Assembly (NCBI GenBank): GCA_028280325.1
Contig: JANQLZ010000010.1
Location: 1 to 53,216 of the forward strand
DNA from: Bacillota bacterium
GTDB taxonomy: Bacteria; Bacillota; UBA994; PWPR01
DNA length: 53,216 nucleotides
Direction: 5' to 3'
Part shown: one piece after another, positions 1-6,914 of the stretch
Numbering within the stretch: position 1 is the stretch's first letter
How the letters are laid out: the number at the start of each line of letters is the position of its first letter
Made by a program: the position numbers and the translations under genes
Notes under the pieces: model-generated
The model's input: only the letters and a program-made list of their open reading frames with translations
Told to the model about the DNA's origin: nothing
Databases searched by the model: none

Positions 1-49
1 GTGGTCTTCTGTCAAGAAAAAGGACACATTAAAAACGTAAAATCAAAAA

Positions 50-859
50 TCAGCTAGCAATAACACTTTCATAATCATAGGGTGATTCCATATTACAATG
101 ACTATGAATTCTAGTAGTGTTATAGAAACATTCTATATACTCAAAAACTAGGTCGTGAGCATGTTGAACATGCTTAATAACAAATCTATTAAGCCATTCC
201 CTTTTAATAAGTGCATGAAAGGATTCCATGCATGCATTATCCCAAGGAGTGGCTTTAGCAGAGTAACTACGAATAAAGCTATTAGCAGGAGTTTGAGCAA
301 TGTATTCTTTGGAAACATACTGACAACCACGGTCACTATGTATAATAACAGGTTTCTCAATGTGACGATTTAATTTAGCTTTCTGGATAGCTTTAATTAC
401 TACAGATGTAGATAAGCTGTCAGATATATGCCATCCAATAATTTTACGTGAAAATAAATCCATTACAGATGCTAAATAGACAAAACCAGAGATAGTATTT
501 ATATATGTTATATCAGTTACCCAGATCGAATTAGGTTCACTTGGAGAGAACTGTCTTGAAAGGACATTTTTTAGCTTAGTATTAAAGTCAGGATCAATAG
601 TTGTTCTGACATAAGGCCTTACCCAAATAGCTTTTATTCCAATCTCTCGCATATAGTTACCTACTGTTTTTTCGGCAACTTTAATTCCCCTTGCTTTAAG
701 AGTTATAGTTATTTTTGGCGCTCCATATATTTGTTTGCTTTCGTTATATATTTTTATAATCTCTTGTTTTATTTGTTTTTTTCTAATAGCTTGTTTGGAT
801 GGAGTTCTATTCTTCCAGCTGTAATAACCAGAAGTCGAAACGCTTAGTAATCTAAGCAC
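50..859 (-). CDS. IS3-family transposase OrfB (DDE integrase domain)
   Basis: This is the catalytic half of the IS3-family transposase. From the GTG at 859 it encodes 269 residues. An HTH_21-like region (about 20-75, with IYGAPKI) is followed by an rve integrase core. The catalytic triad is visible: D116 in WVTDITYI, D176 in HSDRGCQY and E212 in DNACMESF, giving the DD(35)E spacing of this family. The frame stays open upstream of 859 through the end of orfA, as expected if OrfB is made mainly as an OrfAB fusion by -1 frameshifting rather than from its own start. No stop interrupts it. The family and residues are clear; the subgroup (IS3 or IS150-like) is not decided. Confidence 0.93.
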   Translation of the reverse strand: MLRLLSVSTSGYYSWKNRTPSKQAIRKKQIKQEIIKIYNESKQIYGAPKITITLKARGIKVAEKTVGNYMREIGIKAIWVRPYVRTTIDPDFNTKLKNVLSRQFSPSEPNSIWVTDITYINTISGFVYLASVMDLFSRKIIGWHISDSLSTSVVIKAIQKAKLNRHIEKPVIIHSDRGCQYVSKEYIAQTPANSFIRSYSAKATPWDNACMESFHALIKREWLNRFVIKHVQHAHDLVFEYIECFYNTTRIHSHCNMESPYDYESVIAS

Positions 860-921
860 ACTGTTAACTGAAATCTTGCGTTCCTGGGACGTCTCGAATG
901 TTTGAGAGTATATTATTTTAG

Positions 922-1212
922 TTATTTGTTCAGTATGCCGATGGCCTTTTTTAATATTTCTAATGCATCCTTATGATCTCTTATTTCTTTCTTTAATCTC
1001 GCTATTTCTTTCTCAGCATCAGAATTGTAATTCCCTGATCCACGATGGACAACCTTACCATCATTTTTCTCAGCTTTAACTATCCAATCTCGTAGGGTGG
1101 ATATTGGTATCTTCAATTCTTTTGCTACTGAAGTCATTGACTTCTCCGATGCTTCGTAATAGTTAACTGCGTCTTGTTTAAATTCTTCTGTGAATTTCCG
1201 TTTCCTACCCAT
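922..1212 (-). CDS. IS3-family transposase OrfA (helix-turn-helix)
   Basis: A 96-residue protein starting MGRKRKFTEEF, with a helix-turn-helix (about residues 8-50, including SVAKELKIPISTLRDW) and a C-terminal leucine-zipper-like coiled coil (EIARLKKEIRDHKDALEILKKA). This is the arrangement of IS3 OrfA, which binds the element's ends and oligomerises. The ATG at 1212 follows an AAGGAGAG ribosome binding site. The gene ends in the frame +1 to orfB and contains the slippery run at 946-952, so it gives both OrfA alone and the N-terminus of the OrfAB transposase. Confidence 0.92.
   Translation of the reverse strand: MGRKRKFTEEFKQDAVNYYEASEKSMTSVAKELKIPISTLRDWIVKAEKNDGKVVHRGSGNYNSDAEKEIARLKKEIRDHKDALEILKKAIGILNK
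946..952 (-). other. Programmed -1 frameshift site A AAA AAG
   Basis: Read on the minus strand, the orfA codons TTA AAA AAG form the heptamer A AAA AAG in the register needed for tandem slippage by -1. After slipping, translation enters the open orfB frame (GGC CAT CGG CAT ACT GAA) and continues through the DDE domain. This is a canonical IS3-family frameshift signal. I did not identify a downstream stimulatory stem-loop. Confidence 0.85.
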
Positions 1213-1349
1213 TATATCTACTCTCCTTGATTGATGTTTTTATTATATATCAATTAAGGATTTTACGCTTTCAACTTGTCCGATTTTTATTCTAGCAGCA
1301 GGGCAGGCTTCCAGGCCTGCCCGTTCTAGTCAGCCAACATCCCAGTCAA

Positions 1350-1418
1350 CAATCGTTCAGCAATCGTTCAGCAATTGTTCAAGCAATTGTTCAAGCAATT
1401 GTTCAAGCAATTGTTCAG
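1350..1418. repeat. Six tandem copies of an 11-12 bp unit, CAAT(C/T)GTTCA(A)G
   Basis: Direct reading gives two copies of CAATCGTTCAG (1350-1360, 1361-1371), three of CAATTGTTCAAG (1372-1383, 1384-1395, 1396-1407) and one of CAATTGTTCAG (1408-1418), followed by CTATCG. Variation is limited to one C/T and one optional A. It is a small minisatellite rather than a CRISPR, because there are no unique spacers. Confidence 0.95.
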
Positions 1419-1469
1419 CTATCGTAAAAGCCCAACAGCACTCCGCTCGCTGCCAAGCAAGCCCAAACC

Positions 1470-1531
1470 AATTGCGTAGCAATTCCACCCCGTTTGCGTA
1501 AGCAAACCCACCATGCTTGCCAAAGGCAAGC
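1470..1531. repeat. Three consecutive perfect short hairpins
   Basis: Three perfect stems with 3-4 nt loops lie in a row: AATTGC-GTA-GCAATT (1470-1484), GTTTGC-GTAA-GCAAAC (1492-1507) and GCTTGCC-AAA-GGCAAGC (1515-1531). They are separated by similar C-rich linkers (CCACCCC, CCACCAT) and flanked by CCCAAACC on both sides. The stem sequences differ while stem length, loop size and linkers are kept, which suggests that the folded form, not the sequence, is maintained. Confidence 0.85.
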
Positions 1532-1602
1532 CCAAACCTCCAACAACTAAGGGGGCAGGCCTGCTGCTTTTGCAGGCTTTAACAGGTCTCGTCATTTTTT
1601 TA

Positions 1603-1632
1603 TTGACTTATCCTAATCAATTGTGATAGAAT
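1603..1632 (+). promoter_or_regulatory. Sigma-A-type promoter for infC-rpmI-rplT
   Basis: TTGACT at 1603-1608 and TAGAAT at 1627-1632 are separated by 18 bases, with a TG dinucleotide just ahead of the -10 (extended -10). Transcription would start near 1639, giving a leader of more than 200 bases before infC. Confidence 0.7.
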
Positions 1633-1638
1633 TGTTCT

Positions 1639-1851
1639 GTTCTATTAAAGCAAGTAGAAGCCACCGCTTCTCACCTTATGAGAGTATTATGAGGTTTATG
1701 ATGACAATGATCCAATTATGGTTTTGTTATAGACAGGTGGCACTGCTACCTGTTTTTCATATTTAAATACTTTGTTTATTGCTATTTTATCGGCTAGTTT
1801 TGTCAGATAACGATTTGCTAAGGCAAGTCGTACTATTAGGAGGTGTAAACT
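1639..1851 (+). promoter_or_regulatory. infC leader, probably an L20-type autoregulatory leader
   Basis: A roughly 210-base transcribed leader precedes infC and contains a terminator-like hairpin at 1733-1757. In Firmicutes the infC-rpmI-rplT transcript has a leader where ribosomal protein L20 promotes premature termination. The position, length, gene order and internal terminator here fit that mechanism. I recognise the arrangement rather than a base-by-base match, so the L20 assignment is an inference. Confidence 0.6.
1733..1757 (+). terminator. Intrinsic terminator within the infC leader
   Basis: ACAGGT (1733-1738) pairs with ACCTGT (1748-1753) around a 9-base loop and is followed by a run of T (1753-1757). 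It lies about 95 bases upstream of infC, where an attenuator would act. Confidence 0.6.
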
Positions 1852-2367
1852 ATAAGTCGCGAACTGGATATTAATGAACAGATAAGAGCGCGAGAGGTAC
1901 GGGTAATTGATGCAGATGGAGCCCAATTAGGAGTTTTACCTATTGACCAGGCACTTAGAAAAGCAGCAGATAAAAGGATGGATTTAGCTTGCGTATCACC
2001 ACAGGCGAATCCACCGGTATGCAAAATAATGAATTATGGCAAATTCAAATATGATCAGAGTAAACGCGAGCGCGAGGCACGCAAAAAGCAGCATGTGGTC
2101 AATTTAAAAGAAATACGCATGTCTCCAACTATTGAGGAGAATGACCTGCGAACCAAGGCCAGACAAGCTACAAAGTTTTTAAAAGCAGGTAATAAAGTAA
2201 AACTAACTGTTCGCTTCAGAGGCCGACAGATTGTTCATAGTGAGCTTGGCCGGCAAGTACTTATTAAACTGGGCGAATTGCTGCTTGAATTCGGAAAGCC
2301 AGAGTCAAGTATAAAGATGGAAGGGCGTAATATGAATGTTATCTACAGCCCATTGGTAAAAAAGTAA
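1852..2367 (+). CDS. infC: Translation initiation factor IF-3, AUA start codon
   Basis: IF-3 binds the 30S subunit, keeps it apart from 50S and proofreads the start codon-initiator tRNA pair. The product is 171 residues with the N-domain signature INEQIRAREVRVID and the C-domain IRMSPTIEENDL and KVKLTVRFRGR. The conserved N-terminus reads back to codons just after an AGGAGGTG ribosome binding site (1838-1845). An in-frame TAA at 1846-1848 closes the frame, leaving no ATG, GTG or TTG before the conserved region. The best-placed codon is ATA at 1852 (8 bases after GGAGG). The first ATG (1978) would remove 42 conserved residues. Rare starts (AUU in E. coli) are known in infC and let IF-3 repress its own synthesis. 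CTG at 1864 or ATT at 1870 are weaker alternatives. Confidence 0.9.
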   Translation: MSRELDINEQIRAREVRVIDADGAQLGVLPIDQALRKAADKRMDLACVSPQANPPVCKIMNYGKFKYDQSKREREARKKQHVVNLKEIRMSPTIEENDLRTKARQATKFLKAGNKVKLTVRFRGRQIVHSELGRQVLIKLGELLLEFGKPESSIKMEGRNMNVIYSPLVKK

Positions 2368-2385
2368 AAGGAGGCCTATAAACTT

Positions 2386-2586
2386 ATGCCAAAGATGAAA
2401 ACACATCGCGGTGCTGCTAAAAGAATGAAAGTTACCGCTAAAAATAAAATCAAAAGACATAAAGCCTATTCTAATCATCGCGCCATGCGCAAAGGGCTAC
2501 GGCAGCGCAAAGAATTACAAAAGAGCACATTAATACACGAGAGCAATGAAAATCGAGTAAAACGATTATTGCCGTATGAATTTTAA
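2386..2586 (+). CDS. rpmI: 50S ribosomal protein L35
   Basis: A 66-residue, very basic protein beginning MPKMKTHRGAAKRMKVT, the hallmark of bL35, and of normal length. It lies 18 bases after infC with its own AGGAGG site, in the conserved infC-rpmI-rplT order. It is a structural component of the large ribosomal subunit. Confidence 0.97.
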   Translation: MPKMKTHRGAAKRMKVTAKNKIKRHKAYSNHRAMRKGLRQRKELQKSTLIHESNENRVKRLLPYEF

Positions 2587-2610
2587 AGGTGACGCAGGGA
2601 GGAATAGAAC

Positions 2611-2967
2611 ATGGCACGAGTACGTAAGAGCGTTAAATCACGACAACGCAGACGCAAAATTTTAAAAGCAGCAAAGGGTTTTAGAGGAGCACGTAGTCGC
2701 CATTTAAGAATGGCTAAGCAGGCAGTAACCCGAGCTTTGACAAATTCTTATCGAGATCGCCGCCGCAGGGCCAGAGATTTTCGAAAATTGTGGATTACCA
2801 GAATCAACGCTGGAGCGAGAAACAATGATATTACTTATAATCGTCTAATGTACGGATTAAAGCTGGCCAGTGTTGAAATAAATAGAAAGCAATTGGCAGA
2901 GATGGCTGTAAATGATAAAGAAGCATTTACTCAGTTAGTTGGCATAGCCAAAGAGGCTCTAAACTAA
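2611..2967 (+). CDS. rplT: 50S ribosomal protein L20
   Basis: A 118-residue basic protein of normal bL20 length, starting [18 protein letters not shown] with the conserved AKGFRGARS and [18 protein letters not shown] segments. It binds 23S rRNA early in assembly and, in Firmicutes, also represses this operon through the leader. An AGGGAGG site precedes the ATG, and a strong terminator follows at 2981. Confidence 0.97.
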   Translation: MARVRKSVKSRQRRRKILKAAKGFRGARSRHLRMAKQAVTRALTNSYRDRRRRARDFRKLWITRINAGARNNDITYNRLMYGLKLASVEINRKQLAEMAVNDKEAFTQLVGIAKEALN

Positions 2968-2980
2968 AGTATTATTTGCC

Positions 2981-3016
2981 AGAGGGCTGTTTTATAAGCA
3001 GCCCTCTTTGTTTTTC
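2981..3016 (+). terminator. Intrinsic terminator after rplT
   Basis: AGAGGGCTG (2981-2989) pairs perfectly with CAGCCCTCT (2999-3007), followed by TTGTTTTTC. It ends the infC-rpmI-rplT unit. Confidence 0.9.
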
Positions 3017-3199
3017 TGATAGTAATTATTTAATCAATGGATAAAGAAGGACAGGTTTGAGATTGTCATTTATTTTTGTTTTTTAAATCTTTTCTAGCTG
3101 ATTACATGTTAAAATAACACAAAGATCACCTAATGAAGAAATTACAATAAAAGCAAAAATTCTCGGGTATAATTTTGGTGTTTAGAGGGGTTAGGCCAA

Positions 3200-3724
3200 A
3201 TGATAATTATCAGGAAACCAGTGTTAAATGATGCGGAAAGAATTGCTAAAGTACATGTCAGCACCTGGCAGTCTGCTTACAAAGATTTAGTTAGTTCAGA
3301 ATATTTGAATAGCCTGTCAGTAAGTAAATCAAAGGAAAAATGGGAAAAAAACATCAGCGAGAACAGCAGCATTATCTATGTAGCTGAGAGTCAGGGCCAG
3401 CAGATAGTAGGATTTATTTCTGGTGGCAAAAATCGCGATCTTGATGACCACAGTGAGTATAAAGCTGAGATTTATGCAGTGTATGTCTTAGCTGATTGGG
3501 CAAGAATGGGTATAGGAACTAAATTATTTAAGGCAATAGTTGCTGATTTTATTGAATTAAACTACAATTCTATGTTGCTGTGGATGCTAAAAGGTAATAG
3601 TACAGAGCAATTTTATCAAAAGCTGTCAGGTGTTTGTCTTTCAGAAAAGCCTTATAAAATAGGGGGAAGCACTAAGACATTAGTCGCTTACGGGTTTGAT
3701 AATATTGATAATCTTTTTGACTGA
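3200..3724 (+). CDS. GNAT-family N-acetyltransferase
   Basis: A 174-residue single-domain GNAT protein. The N-terminus (IIIRKPVLNDAERIAKVHVSTWQSAYK) is the usual first strand and helix, and the acetyl-CoA motif A is visible as VYVLADWARMGIGTKLF (about residues 94-110), with the pyrophosphate loop RMGIGT. Such enzymes move an acetyl group from acetyl-CoA to an amine; the substrate cannot be told from sequence. AGAGGGG precedes the ATG. The gene stands alone between the rplT terminator and the potassium-transport genes. Confidence 0.85.
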   Translation: MIIIRKPVLNDAERIAKVHVSTWQSAYKDLVSSEYLNSLSVSKSKEKWEKNISENSSIIYVAESQGQQIVGFISGGKNRDLDDHSEYKAEIYAVYVLADWARMGIGTKLFKAIVADFIELNYNSMLLWMLKGNSTEQFYQKLSGVCLSEKPYKIGGSTKTLVAYGFDNIDNLFD

Positions 3725-3777
3725 TCTGAGTGCTAAGTTTATAATACTTTTAACGGTGGTAAGGTGAGGTGCATGTA

Positions 3778-5142
3778 ATGTCAGATGCGAATCAAAGTTA
3801 TGATCAAATAGAGAGACGGGGTAGTCTAATTTCCCAGATGAAACCTGCCCAAATACTTGCGTTAGGGTTCGCAGTGCTGATATTGGCGGGAGCGGTCGTC
3901 CTGTCATTACCTGTCTCCGCTAATCAGGGGAGCCTGCCTTTTATTGATGCCTTGTTTACGTCTACCTCGGCCGTTTGTGTTACTGGCCTGATAGTCGTCA
4001 ATACCAAGGAGTTCTTTTCTCCATTTGGTCAGTTTGTAATTATGCTGCTAATCCAGTTTGGAGGTTTAGGCATCATGACCATGGCCACAATGGTGGCCTT
4101 GGCCATCGGAAGAAGAATCAGCCTGAAAGAGCGCCTGCTGATGCAGGAAGCCCTCAATACCTTTTCCATGGAGGGTTTGGTTCGGCTGACAGTACTGATT
4201 GTTAAAACAACGCTAATCATTGAAGGTATAGCTGCTTTAATCCTGACGGTGAGATTCCTGCCTATTTACGGTATGCCCAAGGCCTTGGGCATGGGTGTTT
4301 TTCATGCAGTATCAGCATTTTGTAACGCCGGTTTTGATCTTTTTGGCAATAGTTTAACGATGTTTGCTGATGATATTATAGTAAATCTGGTGATCACTTC
4401 TCTGATAATTTTAGGTGGTATTGGTTTTAGTGTAATGGTAGATTTTTATTACCATCGCAAGTTTTCCAGCTGCTCTTTACATACCAAGATTGCTTTAATG
4501 ATGACTGTAACACTGCTAGTTTTTGGCACTGTTGTCTTTTTTGCTTTGGAATACACCAATCCCAATACATTGTCGCCTTTAACATTCAGGGGCAAGGTAT
4601 TGGCGTCATATTTTTTATCAGTAACACCCAGAACAGCAGGCTTTAACACAGTTAATACAGGCAGTTTAACGACAGCAACACTTTTCCTGATTATTATTCT
4701 GATGTTTATTGGTGCATCTCCAGGTAGTACTGGAGGTGGGGTAAAAACAACTACCTTGGGTGCATTACTGTTTATGATTGGGGCAATCATAAAGGGTAAG
4801 GAAGATGCCAATGTCTTTGGCAGGCGTATCCCACAGGATATTATTAATAAAGCCTTTACAATAATATTTATCTCTGTTGCCCTGGTCATGGTTGTAACTA
4901 CCATTTTGACTATTACTGAAAGACTTCCGTTCCTGGACGTCCTGTTCGAGACAATGTCTGCCTTTGGCACAGTGGGTTTAAGTACTGGTGTCACCAGTTC
5001 CCTGAGCGCTTTTGGCAAGATAACAATAATTATTACGATGTTTGCTGGCAGAGTGGGGCCAATGACCTTGGCTGTTGCTTTTGCCAGACAGGTTAAAAAT
5101 CAGGCAATACGCTATCCGGAAGAGCGTATTGTGGTTGGCTAG
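3778..5142 (+). CDS. Potassium uptake transporter, TrkH/KtrB family
   Basis: Integral membrane K+-translocating subunit of a Trk/Ktr system, 454 residues from the ATG at 3778. The four pore-loop repeats are visible with their filter glycines: TSTSAVCVTGL, HAVSAFCNAGF, SVTPRTAGFN and ETMSAFGTVGL. The size and short cytoplasmic N-terminus fit KtrB better than E. coli TrkH. I chose ATG 3778 because AGGTGAGG ends 8 bases upstream; the in-frame GTG at 3769 overlaps that ribosome binding site. The regulatory partner lies 8 bases downstream, so the two form one unit. Confidence 0.93.
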   Translation: MSDANQSYDQIERRGSLISQMKPAQILALGFAVLILAGAVVLSLPVSANQGSLPFIDALFTSTSAVCVTGLIVVNTKEFFSPFGQFVIMLLIQFGGLGIMTMATMVALAIGRRISLKERLLMQEALNTFSMEGLVRLTVLIVKTTLIIEGIAALILTVRFLPIYGMPKALGMGVFHAVSAFCNAGFDLFGNSLTMFADDIIVNLVITSLIILGGIGFSVMVDFYYHRKFSSCSLHTKIALMMTVTLLVFGTVVFFALEYTNPNTLSPLTFRGKVLASYFLSVTPRTAGFNTVNTGSLTTATLFLIIILMFIGASPGSTGGGVKTTTLGALLFMIGAIIKGKEDANVFGRRIPQDIINKAFTIIFISVALVMVVTTILTITERLPFLDVLFETMSAFGTVGLSTGVTSSLSAFGKITIIITMFAGRVGPMTLAVAFARQVKNQAIRYPEERIVVG

Positions 5143-5150
5143 GTGAATAT

Positions 5151-5801
5151 ATGAAACAGGTTGCCATCATTGGTCTAGGTCGCTTTGGCAGAAGTATAGC
5201 TAATACCTTAGATCGGCTGGGCTATCAGGTATTAGCAATGGATACTGATAGTGAGAAGATTAAGAAAGTAGTTCCGAGCATTACCAGAGCGGTAGAATGT
5301 GATGCCACCAATGAAACTGCTTTAAGGGCTGCAGGGATTAAAACATGTGAGATTGCGGTTGTCGCCGTGGGGTCGTTGTCCACGACAACTCGAATAATAA
5401 TGGTTCTTAAAAAGCTAAAGATTGAACACATTGCTGCCCGGGCTGATGACTCCATGGACAAGGAGATCATGATGCAAATAGGAGCTGATCAGGTTGTGTT
5501 GCCAGAACACGATATGGGCCAAAGATTGGCCTACAGCTTTGTCTTTCCCCAGGTAAAAGAGTTTTTAGAATTGACCCCGGAGATAGCAATATTAGAATTA
5601 ATACCTTATAAAAGTATGCTTGAATCCAGTCTGGCTGAACTGAACCTGCCCGTTAAATATGGAGTGAGAGTAGTGGCTATCAGAAATGGCAGTGAAATAA
5701 ACTTCCAGCCTGATGATTCAGACATTATCACTGAGAATGATTCGCTATTTATCATGGGTAGTACAAAAAAGCTTCGTAAGCTGCAGGAAAACTATGTATA
5801 A
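5151..5801 (+). CDS. Potassium uptake regulatory subunit, TrkA/KtrA (RCK domains)
   Basis: A 216-residue cytoplasmic RCK protein. The N-terminal Rossmann fold is clear (IGLGRFGRSIA, GxGxxG at residues 7-12, with an acidic MDTD at the end of strand 2). An RCK-C domain follows from about residue 135 (LELTPEIAILELIP ... ITENDSLFIMGS). It would form an octameric ring under the membrane subunit encoded just upstream and gate K+ flux in response to bound nucleotide. The length matches KtrA (one RCK pair), not the duplicated E. coli TrkA. Confidence 0.93.
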   Translation: MKQVAIIGLGRFGRSIANTLDRLGYQVLAMDTDSEKIKKVVPSITRAVECDATNETALRAAGIKTCEIAVVAVGSLSTTTRIIMVLKKLKIEHIAARADDSMDKEIMMQIGADQVVLPEHDMGQRLAYSFVFPQVKEFLELTPEIAILELIPYKSMLESSLAELNLPVKYGVRVVAIRNGSEINFQPDDSDIITENDSLFIMGSTKKLRKLQENYV

Positions 5802-6597
5802 AAGAATCAGCAGTAAAAATAATAAGCTTATTAAACTCTGTAAAGAGCTTTATCTGCCCAAAAAGAGGAAAAAAACAGGCCAGATTATTATTGAAGGTTA
5901 CCGAATGGTATACGACGCGATTATAAACAAGGTACCTGTTAGTGATATTATCTTTAACGAAGAAACAGTTGGCAGTGAGAGATTCCAAAAAATTATTGCT
6001 TCATTGGATTCCAACACTAATATACTGCTGGCTGCAGATTCGTGTTTTAAGGATATCTCGGCAACTGTCAACAGTCAGGGTATAATCGCCATAGCTCATA
6101 AACCTGAGGCTGATCTTAGCAGCGGAAATCTAACCCAAGTATTAGTTATTAATCGGGTGCAAGACCCGGGCAATTTAGGAACCCTGATTCGAACAGCCGA
6201 TGCTTTTGGAGTTGATAAGATATTGATTACTAAAGGCAGTTGTGATGTATATAATCCTAAAACATTGAGGAGCACCATGTCTTCTGTTTTTAATATTCCA
6301 ATAATAGATAATCTAGATTCTGAAAAGTGTTATTCTTTTCTGCAGGAACATGAGGTGCCTGTTATTGTCACTGCCTTAGCTAACGCTCAATATACTTTGC
6401 CTGAACTGCCGGGGTTAAAAAAGTGGGCAATAGTATTAGGTAATGAAGGACATGGAGTCGACAGTTTTTGGCTGGACAAAGCTTCATATTCACTGCATAT
6501 ACCGATTAGGGGACAGGCAGAGTCATTAAATGTAGCTATCGCTGGAGGCGTTATCATGTATCATTTAAGTTGTCTTAAGGCCCATGATATGCTATAA
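5794..6597 (+). CDS. TrmH/SpoU-family RNA 2'-O-methyltransferase
   Basis: A 267-residue SPOUT enzyme. An N-terminal substrate-binding region (IIIEGYRMVYDAI, about residues 28-40) precedes the knotted catalytic domain, whose three motifs are visible: NRVQDPGNLGTLIRTADAFG, IVLGNEGHGVD and LHIPIRGQAESLNVAIAGGV. It probably methylates a ribose in 23S rRNA; the site is not predictable. I chose ATG 5794, which overlaps the trkA stop by 8 bases (ATGTATAA) after a GGAAA site; earlier in-frame codons lie deep in trkA. TrmH-type genes commonly sit just upstream of pheST in Firmicutes. Its last codons contain the promoter for that operon. Confidence 0.92.
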   Translation: MYKRISSKNNKLIKLCKELYLPKKRKKTGQIIIEGYRMVYDAIINKVPVSDIIFNEETVGSERFQKIIASLDSNTNILLAADSCFKDISATVNSQGIIAIAHKPEADLSSGNLTQVLVINRVQDPGNLGTLIRTADAFGVDKILITKGSCDVYNPKTLRSTMSSVFNIPIIDNLDSEKCYSFLQEHEVPVIVTALANAQYTLPELPGLKKWAIVLGNEGHGVDSFWLDKASYSLHIPIRGQAESLNVAIAGGVIMYHLSCLKAHDML

Positions 6598-6598
6598 T
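6570..6598 (+). promoter_or_regulatory. Promoter of the pheST T-box transcript, inside the methyltransferase gene
   Basis: TTGTCT (6570-6575) and TATAAT (6593-6598) with a 17-base spacer and TG at 6590-6591 (extended -10). It overlaps the stop of the methyltransferase gene and would start transcription near 6605, at the 5' end of the T-box leader. Confidence 0.75.
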
Positions 6599-6609
6599 AC
6601 GGTATAATT

Positions 6610-6850
6610 TTATAACAAACGGCAAGGAAATGGATTAGTAGCTGTGATAGTTTGGTTCAGGGAAAGTAGATCGCTGACTGAGAATCTGCTTCGTAAAACA
6701 TCATAGCGAATTCACCATGGAGCCAAGAGCTGAAAACTTAGTAAGCTTTTTCGGGTTATTCCGTTATTATTTTTGAGGTGGGCTTTTTAGCCAAGCCGGG
6801 TGGTATCGCGTACTGTTTTCGTCCCAGCACGAAAGCAGTATTTTTTATTT
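6610..6850 (+). promoter_or_regulatory. T-box riboswitch (tRNA-Phe) ahead of pheS
   Basis: A roughly 240-base leader with the conserved T-box core AAGCCGGGTGGTATCGCG (6793-6810), whose UGGU pairs with the free 3' end of uncharged tRNA. A terminator follows directly: TACTGTTTTCG (6811-6821) pairs with CGAAAGCAGTA (6830-6840) before a T run from 6841. Upstream, an AGTA segment and GAA-TTC-ACC (TTC at 6711-6713) fit a stem I specifier loop with a Phe UUC codon. Uncharged tRNA-Phe would favour the antiterminator and switch on pheST. The T-box core is very clear; the exact specifier position is my reading. Confidence 0.92.
6811..6846 (+). terminator. T-box-controlled terminator
   Basis: An 11-bp stem (6811-6821 with 6830-6840, allowing one mismatch or wobble) around CTCCCAGCA-type loop sequence, followed by six T. 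It shares sequence with the T-box core and is the off-state hairpin of the riboswitch. Confidence 0.85.
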
Positions 6851-6914
6851 GTTGTATTATAAGGAAACGATTTGCCTTAGCCTATCGTTTAATTTTTGAG
6901 AAGGGGTGCATCAA

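Larger units (their letters stand above)
2..1300 (-). mobile_element. IS3-family insertion sequence, apparently complete
   Basis: An element of about 1.3 kb with two overlapping transposase frames on the minus strand. Its ends are imperfect inverted repeats. The left end begins TGGTCTTCTG and carries GGACAC 20 bases in; the right end, read inwards, begins TGCTGCTAGA and carries GGACAA 19 bases in. Both then run into a shared CGTAAAATC. The TG...CA tips and the internal GGACA match the usual layout of IS3-family ends. The exact tips are uncertain by a few bases, and the left flank lies outside the window, so a target duplication cannot be checked. Both frames are open and all catalytic residues are present, so the copy looks recent and possibly active. 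Confidence 0.88.
1301..1602. other. Non-coding block of hairpins and tandem repeats beside the IS
   Basis: About 300 bases with no credible gene. In order it holds a perfect hairpin at 1301-1322 (GGGCAGGC / GCCTGCCC), the tandem repeats at 1350-1418, three perfect hairpins at 1470-1531, and another hairpin at 1559-1577 (GCCTGC / GCAGGC). The first and last hairpins share the GCAGGC motif and so bracket the block. Related sequence occurs at 46441-46600. The block looks like intergenic repetitive DNA rather than a gene remnant; its function is unknown. Confidence 0.8.

Noticed and set aside
155..373. Plus-strand open frame inside the transposase gene
   Set aside because: It is the antisense shadow of orfB, with no ribosome binding site and no protein-like composition.
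1350..1418. CRISPR-like array
   Set aside because: The 11-12 bp units are directly abutting with no unique spacers, and no cas genes are present; it is a simple tandem repeat.
3769..3777. GTG start for the TrkH/KtrB gene
   Set aside because: It overlaps the AGGTGAGG ribosome binding site; ATG 3778 is 8 bases after it.
4449..5018. 189-codon minus-strand open frame inside the K+ transporter gene
   Set aside because: Antisense shadow of a well-conserved membrane protein; low complexity and no ribosome binding site.
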